Shown: positions 7,132 through 13,502 of the stretch, in pieces
Numbering within the stretch: position 1 is the first letter of the stretch
Layout: each line of letters starts with the position of its first letter
From: Thioalkalivibrio sp.
GTDB lineage: Bacteria > Pseudomonadota > Gammaproteobacteria > Ectothiorhodospirales > Ectothiorhodospiraceae
DNA: 13,502 bases
Assembly: GCA_007136145.1 (NCBI GenBank)
Contig: SLHN01000187.1
Span: 1-13,502, forward strand
Direction of reading: 5' to 3'
Program-made: the position numbers and the translations under genes
Notes under the pieces: generated by a model
The model's database searches: none
What the model was told of the DNA's origin: nothing
Seen by the model: only the letters and a program-made list of their open reading frames with translations

Positions 7132-7851
7132 TTGGCAGAACAACGCGGGATACTGCGTATCTGGGTTGACGACAAGGGTTTCGGGTTCATAGAGCCCGAC
7201 GATGGCGGACAGAGACATTTCGTGCATATTTCGGCCATTCGGGGGGATGCCCGCCCGAGCCAGGGTCAAAGAGTGTTGTTCGTACCCGGCCGGGATGCAA
7301 ACGGTCGGGCGCGGGCTGAGCATATGCGCGTCGACGGGCTGCGTCTTGATCAGCCATCGATCCGGCAAAAGCCGCGCCCGGACACGAACGGCCGCTTCCG
7401 GCAGTCGCCCGTCCGAAATCCCGGCAGCAACAGCCGCGACACCCGACCGGTACGGGTGAGAAGCCTGCCGCTTAAATTCGCGCTTTTCGCAGCGCTGTGC
7501 GCACTGCCAGTCTTTGGCTCGGTGCAGTTACTGGTGGTACAGGAATTCCCCTGGGTGTTGGTAGCCTATGTGCTCGCGAGCATTTTCAGCTTTGGACTTT
7601 ACCGTGCCGACAAGAAGAGCGCATTGAACGAGCGCCGCCGAATCCCCGAGAAAAGCCTGCATCTTGCGGAACTGTTCGGTGGCTGGCCGGGAGCACTGGT
7701 TGCCCAGCAGATGTTTCGGCACAAGACACGCAAGGCTTCCTTCCAGGTCGTCTTCTGGGCGATTGTCCTGGCGCACCAGATTCTTTGGGCGGACTGGCTG
7801 CTGACCGATGGCAGACCCCTGACCAGTTGGCTGCCTCCGATGCTGGGTTGA
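7132..7851 (+). CDS. Cold-shock domain / DUF1294 membrane protein
   Basis: A 239-residue two-part protein. Residues 4-70 are a cold-shock (OB-fold) domain with RNP1-like DKGFGFIEP (14-22) and RNP2-like HFVHISAI (29-36), expected to bind single-stranded nucleic acid. Residues about 72-112 form a basic, proline-rich, probably disordered linker. Residues 113-225 are DUF1294: hydrophobic helices around the conserved YRADKKSALNERRRIPE and LFGGWPGALVAQQMFRHKTRK. This domain order is a known family of unknown function. The TTG start at 7132 is preferred for its GGAGA site and because it begins just before the cold-shock domain. ATG at 7078 would add 18 residues. Tethering a nucleic-acid-binding domain to the membrane is the inferred arrangement. 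It stands alone, followed by thyA on the opposite strand. Confidence 0.88.
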   Translation: MAEQRGILRIWVDDKGFGFIEPDDGGQRHFVHISAIRGDARPSQGQRVLFVPGRDANGRARAEHMRVDGLRLDQPSIRQKPRPDTNGRFRQSPVRNPGSNSRDTRPVRVRSLPLKFALFAALCALPVFGSVQLLVVQEFPWVLVAYVLASIFSFGLYRADKKSALNERRRIPEKSLHLAELFGGWPGALVAQQMFRHKTRKASFQVVFWAIVLAHQILWADWLLTDGRPLTSWLPPMLG

Positions 7852-7999
7852 GCCGAGGTTGTGGGAGAAAGGACCGACAGCGGCAGCAACCCCATACCTG
7901 CGGGTCCACCTACGCGGTCTGGCCTTGTGTTTTGCACCGTTGGTCGCGCAGGGGCAAAACTCAAGGTCTGCCCCCCACGCTTGGAGGTCTGATCCGGCT

Positions 8000-8830
8000 T
8001 CAGATCGCGATCGGGGCCCGGATGGGTGGGTGGCACTGGTAGTTTTCGAGCCGGAAGTCCTCGAACTGGAAGGAGAACAGATCCTTTACGTCTGGATTGA
8101 GATGCATGGTCGGCAGGGGAAGCGGTTCGCGGCCGAGCAGTTCGCGCACCTGGTCGAAGTGGTTACGGTAGAGGTGGGCATCGCCGAGTGTGTGCACGAA
8201 ATCCCCGGGTTGAAGGTCACTGACCTGTGCCAGCATCAGTGTCAGCAGGGCGTAGGACGCGATGTTGAAGGGTACGCCCAGAAACACGTCCGCGCTGCGC
8301 TGATACAGCTGGCAGGATAGCTTTCCTTCAGCCACGTAAAACTGAAACATTGTGTGACAGGGGGCCAGGGCCATCTGGCCGGTACGCACGTTGTCCTGAG
8401 GCGAGCGTGTCTCGTCCGGCAGGTCGGCTACGTTCCAGGCGGAAACCAGCAGACGGCGGGAGTAGGGCTGCCGGCGCAACTTTTCGACGATCTCGGCCAA
8501 CTGGTCCACGACACCGTCGCTTGTTTTCCAACGACGCCACTGAGCTCCATAAATGGGGCCAAGGTGTCCATCCGTCGTGGCCCATTCGTCCCAGATGGTG
8601 ACTCCGTGACGATGCAGGTAGTCGAGCCGGGTATCCCCATGGATAAACCAGAGCAGTTCATGGATAACCGACTTGAGATGCGTTTTCTTCGTGGTGACCA
8701 GCGGAAAGCCTTCGTTGAGGTCGAATCGCATCTGGTGGCCAAAAACCGAACGAGTTCCTGTTCCTGTCCGGTCCGGTCGGTCGGTGCCATGCTCGAAGAC
8801 ATGTCGCACCAAGTTCAGATATTGTTTCAT
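8000..8830 (-). CDS. thyA: Thymidylate synthase
   Basis: It converts dUMP and 5,10-methylene-tetrahydrofolate to dTMP and dihydrofolate in the cytoplasm. The 276-residue sequence follows E. coli ThyA (264) closely from MKQYL to the final APIAI. Catalytic Cys158 lies in MALAPCH; Arg21 (DRTGTGT), Trp80, Arg178 (QRSADVF), Asp181 and Asn189 are in place. The extra length is one insertion of about 13 residues (roughly 140-152) just before the active-site segment, where E. coli reads directly from GELDK into MALAPCH. Related insertions exist in some other bacterial ThyA proteins, so the enzyme is probably active. The start has AGGAG five bases upstream. It lies downstream of lgt on the same strand, a common gammaproteobacterial pairing, with a 159-base gap. 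Confidence 0.97.
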   Translation of the reverse strand: MKQYLNLVRHVFEHGTDRPDRTGTGTRSVFGHQMRFDLNEGFPLVTTKKTHLKSVIHELLWFIHGDTRLDYLHRHGVTIWDEWATTDGHLGPIYGAQWRRWKTSDGVVDQLAEIVEKLRRQPYSRRLLVSAWNVADLPDETRSPQDNVRTGQMALAPCHTMFQFYVAEGKLSCQLYQRSADVFLGVPFNIASYALLTLMLAQVSDLQPGDFVHTLGDAHLYRNHFDQVRELLGREPLPLPTMHLNPDVKDLFSFQFEDFRLENYQCHPPIRAPIAI

Positions 8831-8989
8831 ACCGGCTCCTGAATAACGCGGAAGCCCAGCACAGGATCCGTTTGCACGCAGGGGGCGCTCGCACGGGTTG
8901 TTTTCCTCGCCGGGGTTTTGCTCGCAGGCACGGATTCTGGGGAGGGCGGCGCGGTCAATACGATTTTCCTTGCCTGTGGCGGAATGGTG

Positions 8990-9793
8990 TCAATCACGAT
9001 CTGCTTTTGCTGGCGCGAGTCTGCGCCGCGACCACGCGACGAGCGCGAGACCGGCGACGATCAGAGGTGCGGACAGGGTCTGCCCCATGGTTAGCCAGCC
9101 GAAGGCGAGGTAACCGATATGGGCATCCGGTTCACGAACGAATTCCACCATGAAACGGAATACGCCGTAAAGGAGCAGGAACAACCCGGATATCATGCCG
9201 GTTGGCCTTGGTTTGCGCGAGAACAGCCAGAGGACTGTGAAGAGAACCACACCTTCCAGAAACGCCTGATAAAGCTGCGATGGATGTCGCGGGAGATAGT
9301 CCGCTACCGGAAAGATCATTGCCCACGGGAGGTCGGTGGGTTTGCCCCATAACTCGCCATTGATCCAGTTGCCGATCCGCCCCGCACCGAGGCCGATGGG
9401 AATCATCGGGGCCACGAAGTCGCCAATACGCAGGAACGGTTCGCCCAGCTTGTGGGCATACCACCATGCGGCCAGAAGAACACCGATCAGACCGCCATGG
9501 AAGGACATGCCGCCTTCCCACAGGCGCAGCAGCATCAGCGGATCCTGCGGCAGCACGTCGAAATTGTAGAAAAGCACGTAGCCGAGCCGCCCGCCAACGA
9601 TAACGCCGAGAACGCCCCAGAACAGCAGGTCACCGACCTGCTGCGGGCTGACGGGCGAATCCGGTCGGCGGGCGCGCAGGACCCCAAGCCCCCAGAAGCC
9701 GATGAAACCGACCAGGTACATCAATCCATACCAGTGCAGTTTGAGAGGGCCGAGCGACAGCGCGACCGGGTCGATAAATGGGTGTACGGGCAT
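8990..9793 (-). CDS. lgt: Prolipoprotein diacylglyceryl transferase
   Basis: This inner-membrane enzyme transfers diacylglycerol from phosphatidylglycerol to the lipobox cysteine of prolipoproteins, the first step of lipoprotein maturation. The 267-residue protein has about seven hydrophobic helices. It carries the Lgt signature GRIGNWINGELWG (138-150), with Arg139 matching the essential E. coli Arg143. It also has the HGG motif (His99, in MSFHGGLIG) and the N-terminal HWYGLMY. The length is normal for the family. The ATG at 9793 gives the usual N-terminus, but no clear Shine-Dalgarno site precedes it. It is divergent from the DUF255 gene across a 108-base gap and probably co-transcribed with thyA downstream. 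Confidence 0.97.
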   Translation of the reverse strand: MPVHPFIDPVALSLGPLKLHWYGLMYLVGFIGFWGLGVLRARRPDSPVSPQQVGDLLFWGVLGVIVGGRLGYVLFYNFDVLPQDPLMLLRLWEGGMSFHGGLIGVLLAAWWYAHKLGEPFLRIGDFVAPMIPIGLGAGRIGNWINGELWGKPTDLPWAMIFPVADYLPRHPSQLYQAFLEGVVLFTVLWLFSRKPRPTGMISGLFLLLYGVFRFMVEFVREPDAHIGYLAFGWLTMGQTLSAPLIVAGLALVAWSRRRLAPAKADRD

Positions 9794-9815
9794 GGGCGCT
9801 TGCAGTGGCTGTACG

Positions 9816-9827
9816 GACTGCGCAGTC
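9816..9827. promoter_or_regulatory. 12-bp palindrome in the lgt/DUF255 divergent promoter gap
   Basis: GACTGCGCAGTC is a perfect palindrome in the 108-base gap between the divergent lgt and DUF255 genes, 23 bases upstream of the lgt start and 75 bases before the other. The position suits an operator, but a single short palindrome is weak evidence and I cannot match it to a known regulator. Confidence 0.25.
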
Positions 9828-9901
9828 TACCAACATTCTGAACCAAGACGATGCCGGCGTGTGTTCGGCGTTGTCCGCGGATCTCACCCCGAGGAGTTTC
9901 A

Positions 9902-11935
9902 ATGAACCGTCTGGCCCGGGCGAGCAGCCCGTATCTGCAGCAACACGCGGACAACCCCGTGGACTGGTACCCCTGGGGCGAGGAGGCCCTGGAACGGGCA
10001 CACGCCGAGGGGAAACCGATTCTGTTGTCGATCGGGTATTCGGCCTGCCACTGGTGCCACGTAATGGCGCACGAATCGTTCGAAAACCCCGAAACCGCAC
10101 GGGTGATGAACGATCGCTACGTGAACATCAAGGTCGATCGCGAGGAGCGTCCGGATCTCGACCGCATCTACCAGAACGCATTCATGCTGCTTACACGGCG
10201 CAACGGCGGCTGGCCTTTGACGATGATCCTCACCCCCGACCAGATTCCATTTTTTGCCGGCACGTATTTTCCGGCGCAGGCACGGCAGGGTTTGCCCGCG
10301 TTCATCGACGTGCTCAACCGCGTCGCGGACTTTCTCGAGGAAAATCCCGGCGATATCGCGGCGCAAAACGCATCGCTGCAGGAAGCGATGGCACGCATGT
10401 ACGCGCCCGAGGGTGGCAGTATCCCCGGTCCGGACGTATTGGACCGCGCCCGCGCCGAGCTGGACCGCAACTTCGATTCCCGCTACGCCGGTTTTGGGGC
10501 AGCGCCCAAGTTCCCGCACCCGGCGACGCTGGAGTGGCTCGCCTGGCACAGCGCCAGGCACCACGATGAGCGGGCGGAGGAAATGCTCGATCAGACGCTG
10601 GAGGCGATGGCCCGGGGTGGGATTTGCGATCAGATCGGTGGCGGTTTCTGCCGCTATTCAACCGACGATCGCTGGATGATTCCGCATTTCGAGAAGATGC
10701 TCTACGACAATGGTCCGTTGCTTGGGCTCTACGCGCGCCAGGCGGCCCGGGGCGATCCGCGTTCGCGACGGGTGGTCGAACAGACGGTGGGCTGGCTGCT
10801 GCGGGAGATGACCGACCCTACTGGCGCTTTCTACTCCAGTCTCGACGCGGACTCCGAGGGGGAGGAGGGACGGTTCTACGTGTGGGATCCAACGCAGGTG
10901 CAATCGTTGCTGGAACCGAAAGAGTGGCAGCTGGCCTCCCGCGTCTGGGGGCTGGATGCTCCGTCGAACTTCGAAGGTCGCTGGCATTTGTACGAGACGA
11001 AGGAACCCAGTGCGGTTGCCGACACGCTGGGTGTGTCTTCCGAAAAGGCCGATGAGCTGCTCCAGTCGGCGCGCGAGAAACTGCTTGCCGCGCGGGATGC
11101 GCGCGCAAGGCCGCATCGGGACGAAAAGATTCTGACCTCGTGGAACGCGCTGATGGTGTCCGGGCTGATCCGGGCCGGCGAGGCGTTGCAGCAGCCGCAG
11201 TGGCTGGACCATGCCGAGGCCGCGATGCGCGCGGTTCAGCGCTTGCTCTGGCGCGAAGGGCGTCTGTACGCGAGCTTTCGCGAAGGCGCGGATACCCCGA
11301 TGCCGCGCGCCTACCTGGACGACCACGCACTGCTGCTCACGGCCAGTCTCGATCTGCTGCGCGTACGCTGGAGCCTCGAATGGCTGGAGTGGGCGCAAAC
11401 GCTGGCCGAGGTTCTGCTGCGGGATTTCAGGGATGCCCGCGACGGCGGCTTCTTCTACACGGCAGCGGATCACGAGAAGCTGATCCAGCGGCCCAAGGTA
11501 TATGCCGACGACGCGATGGCTTCGGGCAACGGTGTCGCCGCCCAGGCGCTCCTGCAGCTTGGCTATCTTCTGGTCGAGCCGCGTTACCTGCAGGCTGCGG
11601 AAGCCGCGCTTGCCAACGGCGGGGCAACGATGGCGGACGCACCATTGGGTCATATGAGCCTGTTGCAGGCGCTGGATCTGCACCTGCACCCGCCGCCGAT
11701 GGTCATTCTCCGGGGCCCTGATGTGGCCACCGCTGCCTGGCAACGAGCGATAACTGAGCGTCAGCCGCAGGCCTGGGTGTACGCGTTGCCGGCGGCCGGG
11801 AAAGGTTTACCGCAGGCCCTTGCCGGAAAATGCGGTCATCCCACGGCATCCGATCGCGTCGTGGCTTATCTTTGTCGGGGTACGACTTGTTCGCCACCCG
11901 AATATTCGCTCCATGCACTATTGGAGGTGCTTTGA
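9902..11935 (+). CDS. Thioredoxin-fold DUF255 (YyaL/SPATA20-like) protein
   Basis: A 677-residue protein, of usual length for this family. The N-terminal domain (about 1-165) is a thioredoxin-like DUF255 domain opening with the characteristic NRLARASSPYLQQHADNPVDW. Its redox motif Cys49-His-Trp-Cys52 lies in GYSACHWCHVMAHESF, followed by KVDREERPDLD. The rest is a long helical region resembling the (alpha/alpha)6 barrel of six-hairpin glycosidases, including GGGFCRYSTDDRWMIPHFEKMLYDN. No signal peptide is visible, so it is probably cytoplasmic. The biochemical role of the family is poorly defined; thiol redox activity is suggested only by the CxxC motif. The ATG at 9902 has GAGGAG five bases upstream. 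Its stop overlaps the rhodanese start (TGATG), suggesting coupled expression. Confidence 0.93.
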   Translation: MNRLARASSPYLQQHADNPVDWYPWGEEALERAHAEGKPILLSIGYSACHWCHVMAHESFENPETARVMNDRYVNIKVDREERPDLDRIYQNAFMLLTRRNGGWPLTMILTPDQIPFFAGTYFPAQARQGLPAFIDVLNRVADFLEENPGDIAAQNASLQEAMARMYAPEGGSIPGPDVLDRARAELDRNFDSRYAGFGAAPKFPHPATLEWLAWHSARHHDERAEEMLDQTLEAMARGGICDQIGGGFCRYSTDDRWMIPHFEKMLYDNGPLLGLYARQAARGDPRSRRVVEQTVGWLLREMTDPTGAFYSSLDADSEGEEGRFYVWDPTQVQSLLEPKEWQLASRVWGLDAPSNFEGRWHLYETKEPSAVADTLGVSSEKADELLQSAREKLLAARDARARPHRDEKILTSWNALMVSGLIRAGEALQQPQWLDHAEAAMRAVQRLLWREGRLYASFREGADTPMPRAYLDDHALLLTASLDLLRVRWSLEWLEWAQTLAEVLLRDFRDARDGGFFYTAADHEKLIQRPKVYADDAMASGNGVAAQALLQLGYLLVEPRYLQAAEAALANGGATMADAPLGHMSLLQALDLHLHPPPMVILRGPDVATAAWQRAITERQPQAWVYALPAAGKGLPQALAGKCGHPTASDRVVAYLCRGTTCSPPEYSLHALLEVL

Positions 11936-12375
11936 TGGCCGACAAGGAACCGAACGCAGTGACTGGGTTGAAGACACTTGCGGATCTGGTGGCCGATGCC
12001 CGCAGCCGGATTCGGGAAATGGCTCCCGATGACCTGGCCGAGAGTATCGAGGATGGAGAGCCGTGGTTGATCGTCGACGTGCGCGAGCCCTATGAATACG
12101 AACGCATTCATGTACCGGGTTCGATACTGGTCCCGCGCGGGCTTCTTGAAGGAGCGGTTGAGGCGAGTGGCCCGCACCGTATCGAAGCCCTGTATGCGGC
12201 GCGCGAGCGACCGGTGGCGCTGCTTTGTGCCACCGGCGCCCGCTCGGCGCTGGCGGCCGTGGTCCTGGAGCAGATGGGATTCACCAATGTCGTGAATATC
12301 GCCGGCGGCATCAAACTGTGGGAGGGGGAGGACCTGCCCACGGCCAGCGGGCCATACGCGGGTCCGCTACCCTGA
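11935..12375 (+). CDS. Rhodanese-like sulfurtransferase
   Basis: A 146-residue single-domain rhodanese. The domain covers about residues 30-135, with the CH2A-like VDVREPYEYERIHVPGS (47-63) and active-site loop CATGARSA beginning at Cys98, which would carry the persulfide. It ends with a typical NIAGGIKLWEGEDLPT. The first 25 or so residues form a short helical extension. No signal peptide is seen, so it is probably cytoplasmic. It would move sulfane sulfur between thiols; the donor and acceptor are unknown. The ATG at 11935 overlaps the DUF255 stop by one base and has GGAGG (11923-11927) seven bases upstream, supporting co-translation. A REP-like repeat begins 50 bases after the stop. Confidence 0.93.
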   Translation: MADKEPNAVTGLKTLADLVADARSRIREMAPDDLAESIEDGEPWLIVDVREPYEYERIHVPGSILVPRGLLEGAVEASGPHRIEALYAARERPVALLCATGARSALAAVVLEQMGFTNVVNIAGGIKLWEGEDLPTASGPYAGPLP

Positions 12376-12425
12376 TCGCTGTTGCGGACTTTCACGGCAC
12401 CGGCGGCCACCCGCCTGACGTAACC

Positions 12426-12537
12426 GCGTAGGGTGTCAATGAGCGCAGCGAATTGCACCGTTCGAGGCCCCGAAGCATCGGGGCCGGGGTCGACGCCGTA
12501 TCGGTGCGGTTCGGCTTCGCTTTACGGCACCCCAGGC
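12426..12537 (+). repeat. REP/BIME-like twin-hairpin repeat, copy B
   Basis: The left arm (12426-12467) equals copy A except for one base and keeps the GTAG head (12428-12431). The right hairpin pairs GGTGCGGT (12503-12510) with ACGGCACC (12524-12531) with one mismatch. Its outer CTAC head has decayed to a CCAG-like end. The spacer between hairpins differs from copy A in length and sequence. It fills much of the 238-base gap between the rhodanese and acyltransferase genes and faces copy C across the latter. Confidence 0.8.
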
Positions 12538-12613
12538 AGGTTCGTTTGCGCGAACTCGCGATGTACTGCACCTGATGTCTTGGGGGCGTGGCAGAGCGTG
12601 ATGAAGGAGACAG

Positions 12614-13393
12614 ATGAAAGCTACACTACGGGCCTTTTGGCGGCTGTTTCGATTGTTCCTGCTGATCTGGGCAGGGGTCTGGCTGACGTTTCGCCACGGA
12701 TCGGGTCCGGATGCATCGGCGCGTCTCGCCCGTGCGCGGCGTTGGTGGTGTGCACGCGTGCTGGATGTGGCCGGTATCCGTGTGCGTCGGGAAGGTGAGG
12801 CCGTGCGCGGACCTGCGATGGTGGTTGCAAACCATGTTTCCTGGCTGGATATCCCGGTACTGGGGACGATTCCGGACATGCATTTTGTCTCGAAGTCGGA
12901 GGTCGCCCGCTGGCCTGTGATCGGGTGGCTTGCGCGGCGTCATCAGACACTGTTCATTCGCAGGGGAGGGCACGAGAGCGAGGCGCTGGCAGCGAAGATC
13001 GCGGACGCATTGGCGCGAGGCCAGAAGGTCGTCGTGTTCCCCGAGGGGACGACAACGCGTGGCGATGCGGTGCGGCGTTTTCACCCGCGTCTGTTTGCCG
13101 CGGCCATTGCGGCCGAGGCCCCGGTCCAACCCGTCGCCATCGACTACGGCAGGGAGCCTGACGGCAGTCCGCCCAAGGCGTCGTACGCGGGTGGCGACCG
13201 GCTGCTTTCCCATGTGTGGCAGCTGCTGTGCCGGGACCACACTGACGTTCAGGTCAAGGTCTTGACAAAGCTGCCGGTGACGTCCGATTCCGTGCGCAGG
13301 GCGCTGGCAACGAAGGCACGCGCTGAAATCGTCCATGCCCTGTCGCTATCTGAGACTCCGGGTATCTGCGATCGCCAGGAGAGGCGTGGATAG
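12614..13393 (+). CDS. Lysophospholipid acyltransferase, PlsC family
   Basis: A 259-residue membrane-associated acyltransferase of the 1-acyl-glycerol-3-phosphate acyltransferase type, expected to add a fatty acyl chain to a lysolipid. The catalytic motif NHVSWLD gives His74 and Asp79 (HX4D). The acceptor-binding motif FPEGT is at 142-146, with KSEV (94-97) and LFIRR (113-117) in between. An N-terminal hydrophobic helix (about 11-26) is likely a membrane anchor. The ATG at 12614 follows an AAGGAGA site. Related enzymes include PlsC and the ornithine-lipid enzyme OlsA, so the acceptor is not certain and no symbol is given. The gene lies between two inverted copies of the REP-like repeat, and its last codons may overlap the decayed end of one. 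Confidence 0.9.
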   Translation: MKATLRAFWRLFRLFLLIWAGVWLTFRHGSGPDASARLARARRWWCARVLDVAGIRVRREGEAVRGPAMVVANHVSWLDIPVLGTIPDMHFVSKSEVARWPVIGWLARRHQTLFIRRGGHESEALAAKIADALARGQKVVVFPEGTTTRGDAVRRFHPRLFAAAIAAEAPVQPVAIDYGREPDGSPPKASYAGGDRLLSHVWQLLCRDHTDVQVKVLTKLPVTSDSVRRALATKARAEIVHALSLSETPGICDRQERRG

Positions 13394-13485
13394 TGGCCTC
13401 AGCCTAACCGGTACCGCGCACGCCCTGACCCCAGGCACTCGGGCCTCGAATGGTGCAATTCGCTGCGCTCATTGACACCCTACGC
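13391..13485 (-). repeat. REP/BIME-like repeat, copy C (inverted, one arm decayed)
   Basis: Bases 13444-13485, read on the minus strand, match the 42-base arm of copy B with one mismatch and keep the GTAG head (CTAC at 13480-13483). The other arm is only a loose match: CAGCCTAACCGGTACCG near 13400-13415 resembles CAGCCGAACGGCACCG of copy A. The inner boundary is therefore uncertain. If the weak arm is real, the element reaches the acyltransferase stop codon. Confidence 0.7.
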
Positions 13486-13502
13486 TTGGGCTTCCGCGAG
13501 CC

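Noticed and set aside
7852..7999. Possible terminator or small gene between the DUF1294 and thyA genes
   Set aside because: No stem with a T run and no plausible start signal or conserved-looking peptide was found in the 148-base convergent gap.
8831..8989. Possible small gene or sRNA in the lgt-thyA gap
   Set aside because: Frames here are short or overlap thyA, and I see no clear hairpin or promoter; it is treated as an intercistronic spacer.
12433..12798. 121-codon + frame starting in repeat copy B
   Set aside because: It reads repeat DNA and then overlaps the acyltransferase gene out of frame, with no recognisable domain.
1..13502. CRISPR array, tRNA/rRNA, transposase or defence genes
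   Set aside because: No regularly spaced direct repeats, RNA-gene signatures or matching protein motifs were seen on either strand.

Overview
The window is high-GC bacterial DNA with densely packed, ordinary-looking genes. Gene content (the proximal-membrane half of a 14-gene complex I operon, an lgt-thyA pair, an E. coli-like thymidylate synthase, a PlsC-type acyltransferase) points to a Gammaproteobacterium. A Chromatiales/Ectothiorhodospiraceae-like relative is my guess, from GC content and protein style only.

Layout. 1-324: no convincing gene, but two dispersed repeats; the upstream nuo gene (normally nuoI) must lie at or before the left edge. 325-6248: nuoJ, nuoK, nuoL, nuoM and nuoN, all on +, encoding membrane subunits of NADH:quinone oxidoreductase. 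L-M and M-N overlap, while the J-K and K-L junctions are loose and J-K holds a large inverted repeat. 6306-6755 (-): a bacteriohemerythrin with all seven iron ligands, convergent with nuoN. 7132-7851 (+): a cold-shock-domain/DUF1294 membrane protein, probably starting at TTG. 8000-8830 and 8990-9793 (-): lgt followed by thyA. 9902-12375 (+): a thioredoxin-fold DUF255 (YyaL/SPATA20-type) protein whose stop overlaps the start of a rhodanese. 12614-13393 (+): a lysophospholipid acyltransferase of the PlsC family.

The most unusual signal is non-coding. Three copies of one palindromic family (94-195, 12426-12537, and about 13391-13485 on the opposite strand) share a 42-base arm with only one or two differences. 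The best copy is two facing hairpins, each with a GTAG head, which is the architecture of REP/BIME elements mobilised by RAYT (Y1 HUH) transposases. Two copies face each other around the acyltransferase gene. Two further repeat families (a CATTGCGAG...GGCAATCC element at 240-299 and a 19-bp inverted repeat at 879-1013) also sit in gaps of the nuo operon.

Together the genes cover respiration (Nuo), possible oxygen handling (hemerythrin), thiol/sulfur chemistry (DUF255 plus rhodanese), lipoprotein maturation (Lgt), dTMP synthesis (ThyA) and phospholipid acylation (PlsC-like). I found no defence island, CRISPR array, tRNA, rRNA or transposase gene.
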